Below, piece after piece: positions 48,874 to 57,814 of a DNA stretch of 64,000 nucleotides. The position numbers and the translations under genes are program-made. The stretch lies in the NCBI GenBank assembly GCA_963718355.1, contig CAVQZA010000004.1, positions 434,001-498,000 of the forward strand. Reading direction: 5' to 3'. Under the pieces are notes generated by a model. That model saw only the letters and a program-made list of their open reading frames with translations. It ran no database searches and had not been told where the DNA came from. Source of the stretch: CAVQZA01 sp963718355. Lineage in GTDB: Bacteria; Actinomycetota; Thermoleophilia; Gaiellales; Gaiellaceae. Position 1 is the first letter of the stretch. Every line of letters starts with the position of its first letter.

Positions 48874-50435
48874 GTGGACGCGACGCTCGTCGGTGGTGAG
48901 CTGCGCTCGGTGAACCCCGCGACGCTCGAGGTCGTCGGCGCGGTCGCCGTGACGCCGCTCGAGGCTGTCTCCGAGGCGGTTGCCGAGGCGCGGCTCGCCC
49001 AGCAGCAGTGGGCGCGCACCTCGTTCGCCGAGCGACGCGCGCTGCTCGGTGCGGTCGCACAGCTTCTGCTCGAGCGGATGGACGAGATCGCCGCGACCGT
49101 CACCGCCGAGACCGCGAAGCCGCTCGTCGAGGCGTTCCTCTCGGACGTGATGGTCTCGGTCGACAACGCCGTCTGGATCGCCGAGAACGTCGAGCCGACC
49201 CTGCGGCCGGAGCGGTTGCGCTATCCGCAGCTCTACCTCAAGCACAAGCGCGGGCGGATCGAGCACGTGCCGCTCGGCGCGGTCGCGGTGATCTCGCCGT
49301 GGAACTTCCCGTTTGCGATTCCCTTCACCGAGACTGCGATGGCGGTCGCCGCCGGGAACGCGGTGCTCGTGAAGCCGTCTGAGCTCACGCCGCTCTCGGG
49401 CGCGTGGATCGAGCGGGTGTTCGACGAGGCCGGCGCGCCGAAGGGGCTCGTCCGCGTCGTGCAGGGCGACGGCGAGCTCGGCGCGGCGCTCGTGCGGGCG
49501 CGCGGGATCGCCAAGGTCTTCTTCACCGGCTCGGTCGAGGTCGGCCGCCAGGTCGCTGCGGTCGCCGCCGAGCGGCTCTGCCCGGTGACGCTCGAGCTCG
49601 GCGGCAAGGACCCGATGCTCGTCTTCGCCGACGCCGACCTCGGCCGAGCGCTCGACGGCGCCGCGTGGGGCTCGTTCTTCAACTGCGGCCAGGTCTGCTC
49701 GGGGATCGAGCGGATCTACGTCGCGGAGGAGCTGCACGACCGCTTCGTGGCGGGGCTCGCCGAGCGGGCGCGCGCACTTCGGATCGGGCGCGGCGACGAC
49801 TTCGGCACCGACCTCGGCCCACTCATCTCCGAGGAGCAGCGCGCGAAGGTCGAGGCGCTCGTCGACTCTGCCCGCGACGACGTCGTCACCGGCGGCGGCC
49901 GGCCCGAGACCGGGCTCCCCGGCTGGTTCTACGAGCCGACCGTGATCGCCGGCTCGAGCGAGGCGCTCTGCAGCGAGGAGATCTTCGGCCCCGTCGTCAC
50001 GGTCGAGCCGTTCGCCACCGAGGAGGACGCGATCCGCCTCGCGAACGACTCGCGCTTCGGCCTCGGCGCGAGCGTGTGGACGCGCGACTCCGAGCGGGCG
50101 CGTCGCGTCGCGGGACGACTCGACGCGGGCTCCGTCTGGACGAACGACGTCGCGTATTCCTACGTGGCGGGCCAGGCGCCGTGGGGCGGGTTCAAGGATT
50201 CGGGCCTCGGCCGGACGCACTCGAGGCACGGCTTCTACGAGTGCACGCAGGTGCGGTTCGTCGAGGAGGACGGCGGCCGGCTCGCGGTGCCGTGGTGGTT
50301 CCCGTACGACGAGCTCGCCGTCGACGGCTTCAAGGGCGTGCTCGGCACGCTTTACGGCCAGGGTCTCTCGACGAAGGCCGGCGCTGCGTGGCGCCATCGC
50401 CGCGGGCTCGTCCACCTCGGGAAGCGCTACCTGCG

Positions 50436-50439
<4 letters not shown>
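48874..50439 (+). CDS. NAD(P)-dependent aldehyde dehydrogenase
   Basis: 521 residues. The cofactor domain has AVAVISPWNFPFAIPF and FFTGSVEVGRQVAAVAAER. The general base Glu241 is in LELGGKDPML, and the nucleophile Cys275 is in NCGQVCSGIERIY. The C-terminus has PWGGFKDSGLGRTHS. It oxidises an aldehyde to the acid. Similarity is to the succinate-semialdehyde/generic ALDH group, and the substrate is not determinable here. It is transcribed with moaC (GTGA overlap), a pairing without obvious biochemical logic. Confidence 0.92.
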
Positions 50440-50878
<439 letters not shown>

Positions 50879-50882
<4 letters not shown>

Positions 50883-51358
50883 GAGCGGCCGTGCTCACGG
50901 TCTCCGACCGGGTCTCGGCGGGCGTCTACGAGGACCGCGGCGGCGACATCCTGGCCTCACTGCTCGCCGAGGACGGCTTCGACGTCGAGCGCCGCGTCGT
51001 CGCCGACGAGCTCAAGGAAATCGAAGGGGCGATCGTCGAGTTGTCCCTCGTGACAACGCTGATCGTCACGACGGGCGGCACCGGCGTCGCACCGCGCGAC
51101 ATCACGCCCGACGCGACGGAGCTCGTGATCGACCGGCTGATCCCCGGGATCGCGCAGGCGATCCGAGCCGACGCGATCGCGAAGACGCCGCACGGCCTGC
51201 TTTCGCGCGGCGTCGCCGGGGTGCGCGGCCGCACGCTGATCGTCAACCTGCCCGGCTCGCCCGGCGGCTGCAAGGACGGCTATGCGGTGCTCCGGCCTGC
51301 GCTGCACCACGCGCTCGAGCTGATCTCCGACGAGCCGACGGAGCACCACCAGACATGA
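50879..51358 (+). CDS. Molybdopterin adenylyltransferase (MogA/MoaB family)
   Basis: 159 residues, a single MoCF domain. Motifs are VLTVSDRVSAGVYEDRGG, LIVTTGGTGVAPRDITPDAT and NLPGSPGGCKDGYAVLRPAL. It adenylates molybdopterin ahead of MoeA. MogA and MoaB cannot be separated safely by sequence here. It lies between moaC and the prenyltransferase gene with ATGA overlaps on both sides. Confidence 0.93.
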
Positions 51359-52212
51359 CGGCGGTCGCCCTCCCGGTCCGCTTCGCGCGGCTGATCAAGG
51401 TCGAGCACACGCTGTTCGCGCTCCCGTTCGCATATGTCGGCGCGCTGCTCTGCGAGCAGAAGCTGCCGTCTGCGGCCAACGTGTTCTGGATCACCGTGGC
51501 GATGGCCGGCGCCCGCTCGCTCGCGATGGCGCTGAACCGCGTGATCGACGCCGAGATCGACGGGCGGAACCCGCGCACCGCGTCACGCGAGATCCCGAGC
51601 GGCCAGCTCACGAAGACGCAGGTCTGGTTGTTTTGCCTGCTCTCGCTCGCCGTGTTCCTCGTCGCGGTGTGGCAGCTCGATCCGGTCGTCCGCTGGCTCT
51701 GGCCGATTCCCGTCGCGGGCTTCGTGATCTACCCGTATCTGAAGCGCGTGACCTGGTTCTCGCACATCTGGCTCGGGATCGTGGACGGGCTCGCGCCGAT
51801 GGGCGGCTGGGTCGCGATCACCGGGAAACTGCCGTGGGAGTCCTGGGCGCTCGGCGGCGCCGTCGCCTGCTGGGTGGCCGGCTTCGACTTGTTCTACGCG
51901 CTCTTCGACATGGATTTCGACAAGGCGGAGCGGCTGCACTCGATTCCCGCGCGGTTCGGCACGAAGGGAGCGTTCCACGGCGCGCGCTTCCTCCACGCGG
52001 CGACCGTGATCCTGCTCGCTGCGGTGGGAGTCGGGCTCCACCTGAGCATTGCCTACTGGCTCGGAGTCGCGGCGGTCGCCGGGCTGCTGTTCGTCGAGCA
52101 CCTGCTGATCCGGCCCGACGACCTTCGGCGGCTCAACGCCGCGTTCTTCACGATGAACGGCGTGATCAGCTCCGTGTTTCTCGTCTTCGTGATCATCGAG
52201 GTCGTGACGTGA
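51355..52212 (+). CDS. mqnP: UbiA-family prenyltransferase, MqnP-like
   Basis: 285 residues with eight to nine membrane helices. The first aspartate motif is NRVIDAEIDGRNPRTASREI; the second is DLFYALFDMDFDKAERLHS. These match 4-hydroxybenzoate-type prenyltransferases, of which the MqnP branch serves the futalosine menaquinone route. Its position directly before cytochrome c maturation genes supports a respiratory quinone role. The futalosine assignment is an inference, since no other mqn genes are visible. Confidence 0.85.
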   Translation: MTAVALPVRFARLIKVEHTLFALPFAYVGALLCEQKLPSAANVFWITVAMAGARSLAMALNRVIDAEIDGRNPRTASREIPSGQLTKTQVWLFCLLSLAVFLVAVWQLDPVVRWLWPIPVAGFVIYPYLKRVTWFSHIWLGIVDGLAPMGGWVAITGKLPWESWALGGAVACWVAGFDLFYALFDMDFDKAERLHSIPARFGTKGAFHGARFLHAATVILLAAVGVGLHLSIAYWLGVAAVAGLLFVEHLLIRPDDLRRLNAAFFTMNGVISSVFLVFVIIEVVT

Positions 52213-52787
52213 TCCAGGCACGCGGGCTCTCGCGGCGCTTCGGTCGCAAGCGGGTGCTCGACGGCGTCGACCTCGACCTGCCGGAGTCGGGCTTCCTGCT
52301 CGTGACCGGGGCGAACGGCTCCGGGAAGACGACCCTGCTTCGGCTCTGCGCCGGGCTGCTCGTCCCGACCGGCGGCTCGCTGGAGATCGCGGCCGATCGC
52401 GGCGAGATCGGCTACCTCGGCCATGACCCGATGCTCTACCGCGGCCTCACCGCGCTCGAGAACCTCGAGCTCTACGGGCGCCTCTACCGCGTGGCGGAAC
52501 GGCGTGAGCGCAGCGGGATGCTGCTCGAGCGCTTCGGGCTCTGGGAGGTGCGCAACGAGCGCGTCGGCTCGTACTCGCGCGGGATGCTGCAGCGGCTCTC
52601 GCTGTGCCGGGCGCTTCTCCACGAGCCGCGGCTGCTGCTGCTCGACGAGCCGTTCAACGCGCTCGACGCGGACGGCGTCGAGCTGCTCTCGCGCGAGCTG
52701 GCCGAGCGGCGCGGCGCGACCGTCGTCGCAACGCACGACCCCGACCGCGTCCGGGGCTTGGCAACGATTCAGCTGGCCCTGGCATGA
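52209..52787 (+). CDS. ccmA: Haem exporter/cytochrome c maturation ABC ATPase CcmA
   Basis: 192 residues, the short length typical of CcmA. Walker A is VTGANGSGKTTLLRL, the ABC signature is YSRGMLQRLSLCRAL, and Walker B is LLLLDEPFNALD. It energises the CcmABCD complex, which releases holo-CcmE in studied systems. GTG at 52209 overlaps the prenyltransferase stop, and ccmB follows with an ATGA overlap. Confidence 0.92.
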   Translation: MIQARGLSRRFGRKRVLDGVDLDLPESGFLLVTGANGSGKTTLLRLCAGLLVPTGGSLEIAADRGEIGYLGHDPMLYRGLTALENLELYGRLYRVAERRERSGMLLERFGLWEVRNERVGSYSRGMLQRLSLCRALLHEPRLLLLDEPFNALDADGVELLSRELAERRGATVVATHDPDRVRGLATIQLALA

Positions 52788-53422
52788 ACTACGCGGGCGA
52801 CGTCGCGGCGCTGCTGCGGAAGGACCTGCGGCTCGAGCTCCGCGCGAAGGAGACCCTGCCCGCCATGGCGATCTTCGTCCTCGCCGCGCTCACGGTCTTC
52901 CACTTCGCGCTGCCGTCGGGCTCCTCCGACCTCGCCGCGGACGGGCTCCTGTGGATCGCGATCCTCTTCACCGCGCTGCTCGGCCTCTCGCGCGCCTTTG
53001 TCGCGGAGCGGGAGCAGGGCGTGCTCGACGGGCTCGTGATGTCGCCGTGCGACCGCAGCGCGATCTGGCTCGCGAAGACGCTCTCGGCGCTCACGTTCCT
53101 CGTCCTCGTCGAGGTGATCGCCCTGCCCGCGTTCAGCATCTTCTTCTCGACGGTGAGCCTGACGACGGTCGCGGCGGTCGCGCTCGCGGACATCGGTCTC
53201 TGCACGGTCGGCTCGCTGCTCGCGGCGATGGCAGTCGCGAGCCGGACACGCGAGCTGCTCCTGCCGCTCCTCTTCCTGCCGCTCGCGCTGCCGCTCGTCG
53301 TCGGCGGCGTCGGCGCAAGCGTGGCGGCGAACGGCGGCCGCTACCTGGGCTTCCTCCTCGTCTACGACCTCGTTTTTGCGACTATCTGTTGGGCTTCCTT
53401 TGAGTATGTCGTTGCGGAATAG
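52784..53422 (+). CDS. ccmB: Cytochrome c maturation membrane protein CcmB
   Basis: 212 residues with six membrane helices. The N-terminal block LLRKDLRLELRAKETLPAM and the later FVAEREQGVLDGLVMSPCDRSAIWLAK are typical of CcmB. It is the permease partner of CcmA. The stop overlaps the start of ccmC by 17 nt. Confidence 0.92.
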   Translation: MNYAGDVAALLRKDLRLELRAKETLPAMAIFVLAALTVFHFALPSGSSDLAADGLLWIAILFTALLGLSRAFVAEREQGVLDGLVMSPCDRSAIWLAKTLSALTFLVLVEVIALPAFSIFFSTVSLTTVAAVALADIGLCTVGSLLAAMAVASRTRELLLPLLFLPLALPLVVGGVGASVAANGGRYLGFLLVYDLVFATICWASFEYVVAE

Positions 53423-54074
53423 CTGGCTCGCACTCGTGCTGATGGCCGCCGCCATTGCGCTGGTGGCGTTCTACGCGCCCGAAGACGCGAACCAGGGCCT
53501 CTCGCAGAAGATCTTCTACTTCCACGTGCCGCTCGCCCTCACCGCCTACGCATGCTTCGGGTGGGGCGCGTGGAAGGCGCTGCGCTACCTCTGGACGCGC
53601 GAGGAGCGGTACGACCTCGAGTCGTACGTCGGCATCCATCTCGGCGTGATCTTCGGCGCGATGACGCTGCTGACGGGCTCGATCTGGGCGAAGATCTCGT
53701 GGGGAGTCTGGTGGTCGTGGAGCTCGAACCAGCTCGTGCTGTTCCTGGTTCTGTTCCTCTTCTACTCGACCTACTTCATGCTGCGGTTCTCGGTCGAGGA
53801 CGGGCCGATGCGGGCGAACCTCTCGGCCGTCTATGCGCTGTTCGGCGTCGTGCTGATCCCGATCAGCTTCCTGGCGATCCGGCTCGCGAACGACTTCATC
53901 CACCCGACGGTGTTCACGAGTGCAGGCCCGCAGATGTCCGGCTCGATGTTCTTCACGTTCTGCGTCTGCCTCGCCGCGATGCTGGCGCTCGCGGCCTCGT
54001 TCTACGGGATCGAGCTGGCCGGAAAGCGGCTCGACGCGCGGCTCCGCGAGTTGCGGGAGGTGCTCTCCGCGTGA
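53406..54074 (+). CDS. ccmC: Cytochrome c maturation haem-handling protein CcmC (divergent WWD motif)
   Basis: 222 residues with six membrane helices. Both conserved histidine regions are present (KIFYFHVPLALTAY and NDFIHPTVF). The tryptophan-rich haem-binding segment reads WGVWWSWSSNQLVLF, whereas CcmC proteins usually have WGxWWxWDxRLT. The Asp and Arg are therefore replaced. It should present haem to CcmE. The ATG at 53406 gives MSLRNSW; an ATG at 53376 lies well inside ccmB. Confidence 0.88.
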   Translation: MSLRNSWLALVLMAAAIALVAFYAPEDANQGLSQKIFYFHVPLALTAYACFGWGAWKALRYLWTREERYDLESYVGIHLGVIFGAMTLLTGSIWAKISWGVWWSWSSNQLVLFLVLFLFYSTYFMLRFSVEDGPMRANLSAVYALFGVVLIPISFLAIRLANDFIHPTVFTSAGPQMSGSMFFTFCVCLAAMLALAASFYGIELAGKRLDARLRELREVLSA

Positions 54075-54223
54075 CCGCCTCGGAGAAGTACCTGGCCGCT
54101 GCATACCTCGTCGTCTTCGTGACGGTGCTCGCCTACGTGCTGATCATCGGGGCCAAGCTCGGGCGCCTCGAGCGCGAGGTCGCCGAGCTGACCGAGCTCG
54201 CGAAGCGGAAGCTCGATGGCTGA
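54071..54223 (+). CDS. ccmD: CcmD-like small membrane protein
   Basis: 50 residues with one membrane helix (about 7-28, YLAAAYLVVFVTVLAYVLII) followed by a charged cytoplasmic helix (LEREVAELTELAKRK). Size, topology and position right after ccmC fit CcmD, which stabilises the CcmABC complex. CcmD is too variable for motif proof. GTG at 54071 overlaps ccmC, and the stop overlaps the next gene by 8 nt. Confidence 0.72.
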   Translation: MTASEKYLAAAYLVVFVTVLAYVLIIGAKLGRLEREVAELTELAKRKLDG

Positions 54224-55001
54224 GCTGCTCTTCTGGCCTGCGCTGCTCGCCTACGGCGAGGCGGCTGCCGCGTACTACGGCGAGGCGCGCCATCCGGGCC
54301 GGCTCGGGCGCGCGGCGACCTGGGGCGTGCGGATCGGCTGGCTGCTCCAGACCGCTCTTTTGATCGTGCAGGCCGTGAGCGCGGACGGCTTCCCGTGGGG
54401 GAGCTGGGCCGGCTCGCTCAACCTCTTCGTGTGGCTCGTGGTCGGGATCTACCTCGTGTGGGGCTGCAACTCGCGGTTCCGGCTACTGGGGCTGACCGTC
54501 CTGCCGCTGGCGGCGGTGCTGTTCGCGCTGGCCTACGCCGCCGGTGGGACCTCGACCGAGGCGACCAGCAGCCTGCCGAATCTCTTTCTGGTGCTTCACG
54601 TCGGCCTCGTGCTCGCGGCGTTCGCCGGCTTCACGCTCGCCGCGGCGCTCTCCGCCCTGTACCTCTGGCAGGAAGGCCGGCTGAAGCGGCGCGAGCCGGG
54701 GATCCTGCGGGTCACACTGCCGCCACTCGCGGTGCTCGACGAGCTCGCGGCGCGGACGATCCTGGTCGCGTTGCCCGCGCTCTCGCTCGGGATCGCGGTC
54801 GGCATCTTCCGGCTCCGCTCGCACGGCGGCGGCCTCGATGCCTTGATGGCTGCGACCCTCTTGACCTGGGCGGTTTACGCGGCCTTCGTCGTGCTCCGCT
54901 ACGGGCTCGAGTGGCGCGGTCGTCGCGCCGCGTATCTCGCACTGATCGGCTTCGCGCTCGTCGTCTGTCTCCAGCTCGGGCTGTCGGAGGTGCACTTCTA
55001 G
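54216..55001 (+). CDS. hemX: HemX/CcsA-like cytochrome c assembly-family membrane protein
   Basis: 261 residues with eight membrane helices. The family segment VLHVGLVLAAFAGFTLAAALSALYLWQE and the pattern of helices match the CcsA/HemX fold. I see no WWD motif, so a HemX-type role (modulating glutamyl-tRNA reductase or haem supply) is more likely than haem ligation. The hemA gene follows with no gap, as hemX and hemA are linked in many Gram-positive bacteria. Confidence 0.78.
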   Translation: MAELLFWPALLAYGEAAAAYYGEARHPGRLGRAATWGVRIGWLLQTALLIVQAVSADGFPWGSWAGSLNLFVWLVVGIYLVWGCNSRFRLLGLTVLPLAAVLFALAYAAGGTSTEATSSLPNLFLVLHVGLVLAAFAGFTLAAALSALYLWQEGRLKRREPGILRVTLPPLAVLDELAARTILVALPALSLGIAVGIFRLRSHGGGLDALMAATLLTWAVYAAFVVLRYGLEWRGRRAAYLALIGFALVVCLQLGLSEVHF

Positions 55002-56219
55002 ATGAAGCTCGTCCTCGTCGGGATCTCGCATCACCGCACGCCGATCGAGCTGCGAGAGCAGGTCGCGCTGTCGACCGGCCAGGCCGCCGCGCTCTCGACC
55101 GAGCTGGCGGGCGCAGCCGGCGAGGCGGTGTGCCTCTCGACCTGCAACCGCACCGAGCTGTATGTCGTCGGCGACGACGCGGAGTCGCACGCGCTCGCCG
55201 CGCTGGCCGCCGAGACGCATGCGCACGCATACCGATTGTCCGACGAGGCTGCGGCGCTCCACCTCTTCCGCGTCGCCGCGGGGCTCGACTCGCTCGTGCC
55301 CGGAGAGGGCGAGATCCTCGGTCAGGTGCGCGGCGCCTACGAGGCCGGAGCCGCGGGGCCGCTGCTCGACCGGCTCTTCCGGCAGGCGCTGCACGCGGGG
55401 AAGAAGGTTCGCTCGCAGACCGCGATTGCCGAGAGCCCCGCGTCTGTCTCCGCGGCGGCCGCCGCTCTCGCGCAGCAGGTCTTCGGCGATCTCGCCGGGC
55501 ACCGGATCCTGATCGTCGGCGCCGGCAAGGTGAGCGAGCAGGCTGCGCGGAACCTCATCTCGCGCGGCGCGTCGATCGGCTTCGTCGCGAACCGGACGGT
55601 CGACCATGGGGCCGAGCTCGCCGCGCGGGTCGGCGCCGAGGCGCTGTCGCTCGAGCGGATCGGCGAGGAGCTCGTTCGCGCCGACGTCGTCGTCTCCTCG
55701 ACGAGTGCGCCGGACTACGTGATCACTACGGCGGATGTCGCGGCCGCGCTGCCGGCTCGCAAGGGGCGTCCGCTGCTGCTGATCGACCTCGCGGTGCCGC
55801 GCGACCTCGAGCCGGCGATCCACGAGCTCGACGACTGCTATCTGTACGACATCGACGATCTCGAGTCCGTCGTCGCCGAGACGATGTTCGCCCGCCGCGG
55901 CGAGGCCGAGCGCGCCGAGGCGATCGTGCTCGAGGAGGCCGAGGAGTTCCGCGCCTGGCAGGCGTCGCTCGACGTCGTCCCGGCGATCGCGTCGTTGCGC
56001 GCCCGGGCCGAGGAGATCCGCGCACGCGAGCTCAACAAGGCGCGCACGCGCCTCTCTGCGAGCGAGTTGGAGGCTGTGGACTCGATCACCTCGCAGATCC
56101 TCAACAAGCTCCTGCACCTGCCCACGGTGCGGATGAAGGAGGCGGCCGCGGCGTCCGATGGGCTGGTCTATGCTGACGCGGTGCGCCACCTGTTCGGACT
56201 CGGAGAGGAGCAGGAATGA
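55002..56219 (+). CDS. hemA: Glutamyl-tRNA reductase
   Basis: 405 residues. The N-terminal catalytic domain has GISHHRTPIELREQV and the nucleophile Cys48 in CLSTCNRTELYVV. The NADPH-binding domain has ILIVGAGKVSEQAARNL. The C-terminal dimerisation helices include LNKLLHLPTVRMKE. It reduces Glu-tRNA to glutamate-1-semialdehyde, the first committed step of haem synthesis by the C5 route. It immediately follows hemX. Confidence 0.97.
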   Translation: MKLVLVGISHHRTPIELREQVALSTGQAAALSTELAGAAGEAVCLSTCNRTELYVVGDDAESHALAALAAETHAHAYRLSDEAAALHLFRVAAGLDSLVPGEGEILGQVRGAYEAGAAGPLLDRLFRQALHAGKKVRSQTAIAESPASVSAAAAALAQQVFGDLAGHRILIVGAGKVSEQAARNLISRGASIGFVANRTVDHGAELAARVGAEALSLERIGEELVRADVVVSSTSAPDYVITTADVAAALPARKGRPLLLIDLAVPRDLEPAIHELDDCYLYDIDDLESVVAETMFARRGEAERAEAIVLEEAEEFRAWQASLDVVPAIASLRARAEEIRARELNKARTRLSASELEAVDSITSQILNKLLHLPTVRMKEAAAASDGLVYADAVRHLFGLGEEQE

Positions 56220-56368
56220 GCTCGACCACCCGGTCGCTGACCGGTCGCCCGCTCCCCGTTCAGGCGCCGACGGCGTTCGTCCGGATCCGCCCACGCTCCA
56301 AGGTGCGCTGCGGGATGTCGAAGCCCGGACGGTATCGCTGTGCTGGTACGCGTCGGCTCGCGCGGTAG
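56216..56368 (+). CDS. Doubtful 50-aa frame between hemA and hemC
   Basis: An ATG in an ATGA overlap with the hemA stop opens 50 codons (starting MSSTTRSLTGRPLPVQAP) ending 29 nt inside hemC. It is Arg-rich with no recognisable family. It could be a leader peptide that couples hemA to hemC translation across an otherwise unexplained 120-bp gap, or simply chance in GC-rich DNA. I see no other element in the gap. Confidence 0.2.
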   Translation: MSSTTRSLTGRPLPVQAPTAFVRIRPRSKVRCGMSKPGRYRCAGTRRLAR

Positions 56369-57164
56369 CCGCCTCGCGCTGACCCAGGCCGAGCTCGCGG
56401 CCGAGCAGCTTCGCGGCCCCGGTGTCGAGATTGCGCTCGTCCCGATCACGACCGTGGGCGACCGCGACCGGACGAAGCCCTTCGGCGAGCTCGGCGCGCG
56501 CGGCGTGTTCGTGAAGGAGCTCGAGGAGGCGCTGCTCGCCGGGCGGATCGACGTCGCCGTGCACTCCGCGAAGGACATGACCTCTTCGGACACCGAGGGG
56601 CTCGCCGTGGGCGCGTATCTGCCGCGCGAGGACCCACGAGATGCTCTGTGCGGCGCGGACGCCTTGCGGCCGGGGATGCGGATCGGCACGGCGTCGGTGC
56701 GCCGCCGCGCGCTGCTGCTCGCGCTCGAGCCGACGCTCTCGATCGAGCCGCTGCGCGGCAACATCGACACGCGCCTGCGCAAGCGCGGCGAGCGCGGGCT
56801 CGATGCGATCGTGCTCGCGGCGTGCGGGCTCGACCGGCTCGGGCTCGGGCGCGAGATCGGTCTCAGATTCGAGCCGGAGCAGATGCTGCCCGAGGCGGCG
56901 CAGGGCGCGCTCGCGCTGCAGGTGCGCGCGGGCGAGGAGGCGCTCGTCGCGCGCGCGGACGATTCGGAGACGCGTCGCCGCGTCGAGCCCGAGCGTCGCT
57001 GCGTCGCTGCGGTAGGGGGCGGCTGTCTCGCGCCGGTCGCTGCGTTCCACGACGGCTCGGTGCTGACTGCGCTTGTTGCCGACCCCGATGGCGCGTGGGT
57101 CGAACGCCGCACCGGCGAAGACCCCGAGGCGCTCGGGGCGGAGTTGCTGGCGCTGGTTTCCTGA
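56340..57164 (+). CDS. hemC: Porphobilinogen deaminase (hydroxymethylbilane synthase)
   Basis: 274 residues, a little shorter than the usual 300 or so. It starts VRVGSRGSRLALTQAELA, with catalytic Asp in VAVHSAKDM, RRRALLLALEP and GNIDTRLRK for substrate binding. The dipyrromethane-attachment Cys is in VGGGCLAPVAAF. The C-terminal domain is compact. The GTG at 56340 gives the standard N-terminus. The stop overlaps hemD by 1 nt. Confidence 0.95.
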   Translation: MLVRVGSRGSRLALTQAELAAEQLRGPGVEIALVPITTVGDRDRTKPFGELGARGVFVKELEEALLAGRIDVAVHSAKDMTSSDTEGLAVGAYLPREDPRDALCGADALRPGMRIGTASVRRRALLLALEPTLSIEPLRGNIDTRLRKRGERGLDAIVLAACGLDRLGLGREIGLRFEPEQMLPEAAQGALALQVRAGEEALVARADDSETRRRVEPERRCVAAVGGGCLAPVAAFHDGSVLTALVADPDGAWVERRTGEDPEALGAELLALVS

Positions 57165-57814
57165 TGCGCGTGATCGTGACCCGGTCGCGCGTTCAGGCCG
57201 AGCCGCTGGCCGAGCGGTTGCGCGAGCTCGGCCACGACGTCGTCCTCTGCCCGCTGCTCGAGATCGAGCCGCTGGGCGACGAGCCGGTGGAGGTCGAGGC
57301 TTACGACTGGGTGGTCGTCACGAGCGCGAACGGGGCGGAGGAGCTGGCGCGACGCTTCGTGGGCACGATGCCGAAGCTCGCCGCGGTCGGGCCCGGGACG
57401 GCGGAGACGCTGCGGCGGCACGGGCTCGAGCCCGACTTCGTTCCGGCCGTTTCGACGCAGGAAGGCCTGGCCGAGGAGCTGCCACGGCCGGCGGGCCGCG
57501 TCCTCGTCGCTGCGGCGGAGGGAGCGCGCACGCTTCTCGCCGACGAGCTCGGTGCGGAGTTCGTGGCGCTCTACCGCACGCACGAGCTGACACCCGCGGA
57601 GCGGCCGGATGGCGATCTCGTCGTGCTCGCGTCCGGGTCGGCGGCGCGCGCCTTCGCCAGGCTTCGCGTCGACATCCCGGCCGTCTCGATCGGCCCGCAG
57701 ACGACCATCGCCGCCGAGGCGGCCGGCCTCGAGGTCGTCTCGGAAGCGGCGACGCACGACCTCGACGGCCTCGTTGCCGCGGTACGCTCAGCGCCGTGTT
57801 CATCACCTTCCTGA
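57164..57814 (+). CDS. hemD: Uroporphyrinogen-III synthase
   Basis: 216 residues. The family is poorly conserved, but the opening MRVIVTRSRVQAEPLAERL, DWVVVTSANGAEELA, AAVGPGTAETLRRHG and IPAVSIGPQTTIAAEAAGL are typical. It cyclises hydroxymethylbilane with inversion of ring D. It lies directly after hemC. Its last 19 nt overlap the SAM hydrolase start and contain that gene's putative promoter. Confidence 0.92.
   Translation: MRVIVTRSRVQAEPLAERLRELGHDVVLCPLLEIEPLGDEPVEVEAYDWVVVTSANGAEELARRFVGTMPKLAAVGPGTAETLRRHGLEPDFVPAVSTQEGLAEELPRPAGRVLVAAAEGARTLLADELGAEFVALYRTHELTPAERPDGDLVVLASGSAARAFARLRVDIPAVSIGPQTTIAAEAAGLEVVSEAATHDLDGLVAAVRSAPCSSPS
57783..57788 (+). promoter_or_regulatory. Leaderless-type -10 box (TACGCT) for the SAM hydrolase gene
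   Basis: TACGCT lies inside the end of hemD and ends 7 nt before the GTG start of the next gene. Confidence 0.45.

Noticed and set aside
45810..49166. 1118-codon open frame on the minus strand
   Set aside because: It runs antisense to treT, otsA and part of the ALDH gene, whose motifs are complete. Its translation is Arg/Asp/Val-rich without family features, the usual shadow of high-GC codon bias.
54216..55001. CcsA haem ligase of a ResBC (system II) pathway
   Set aside because: No WWD motif is visible and no ResB gene is adjacent. The hemA linkage favours HemX.
54483..57050. 855-codon open frame on the minus strand
   Set aside because: Antisense to hemX, hemA and hemC, all of which have full catalytic motifs. 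No signal for a gene on this strand.
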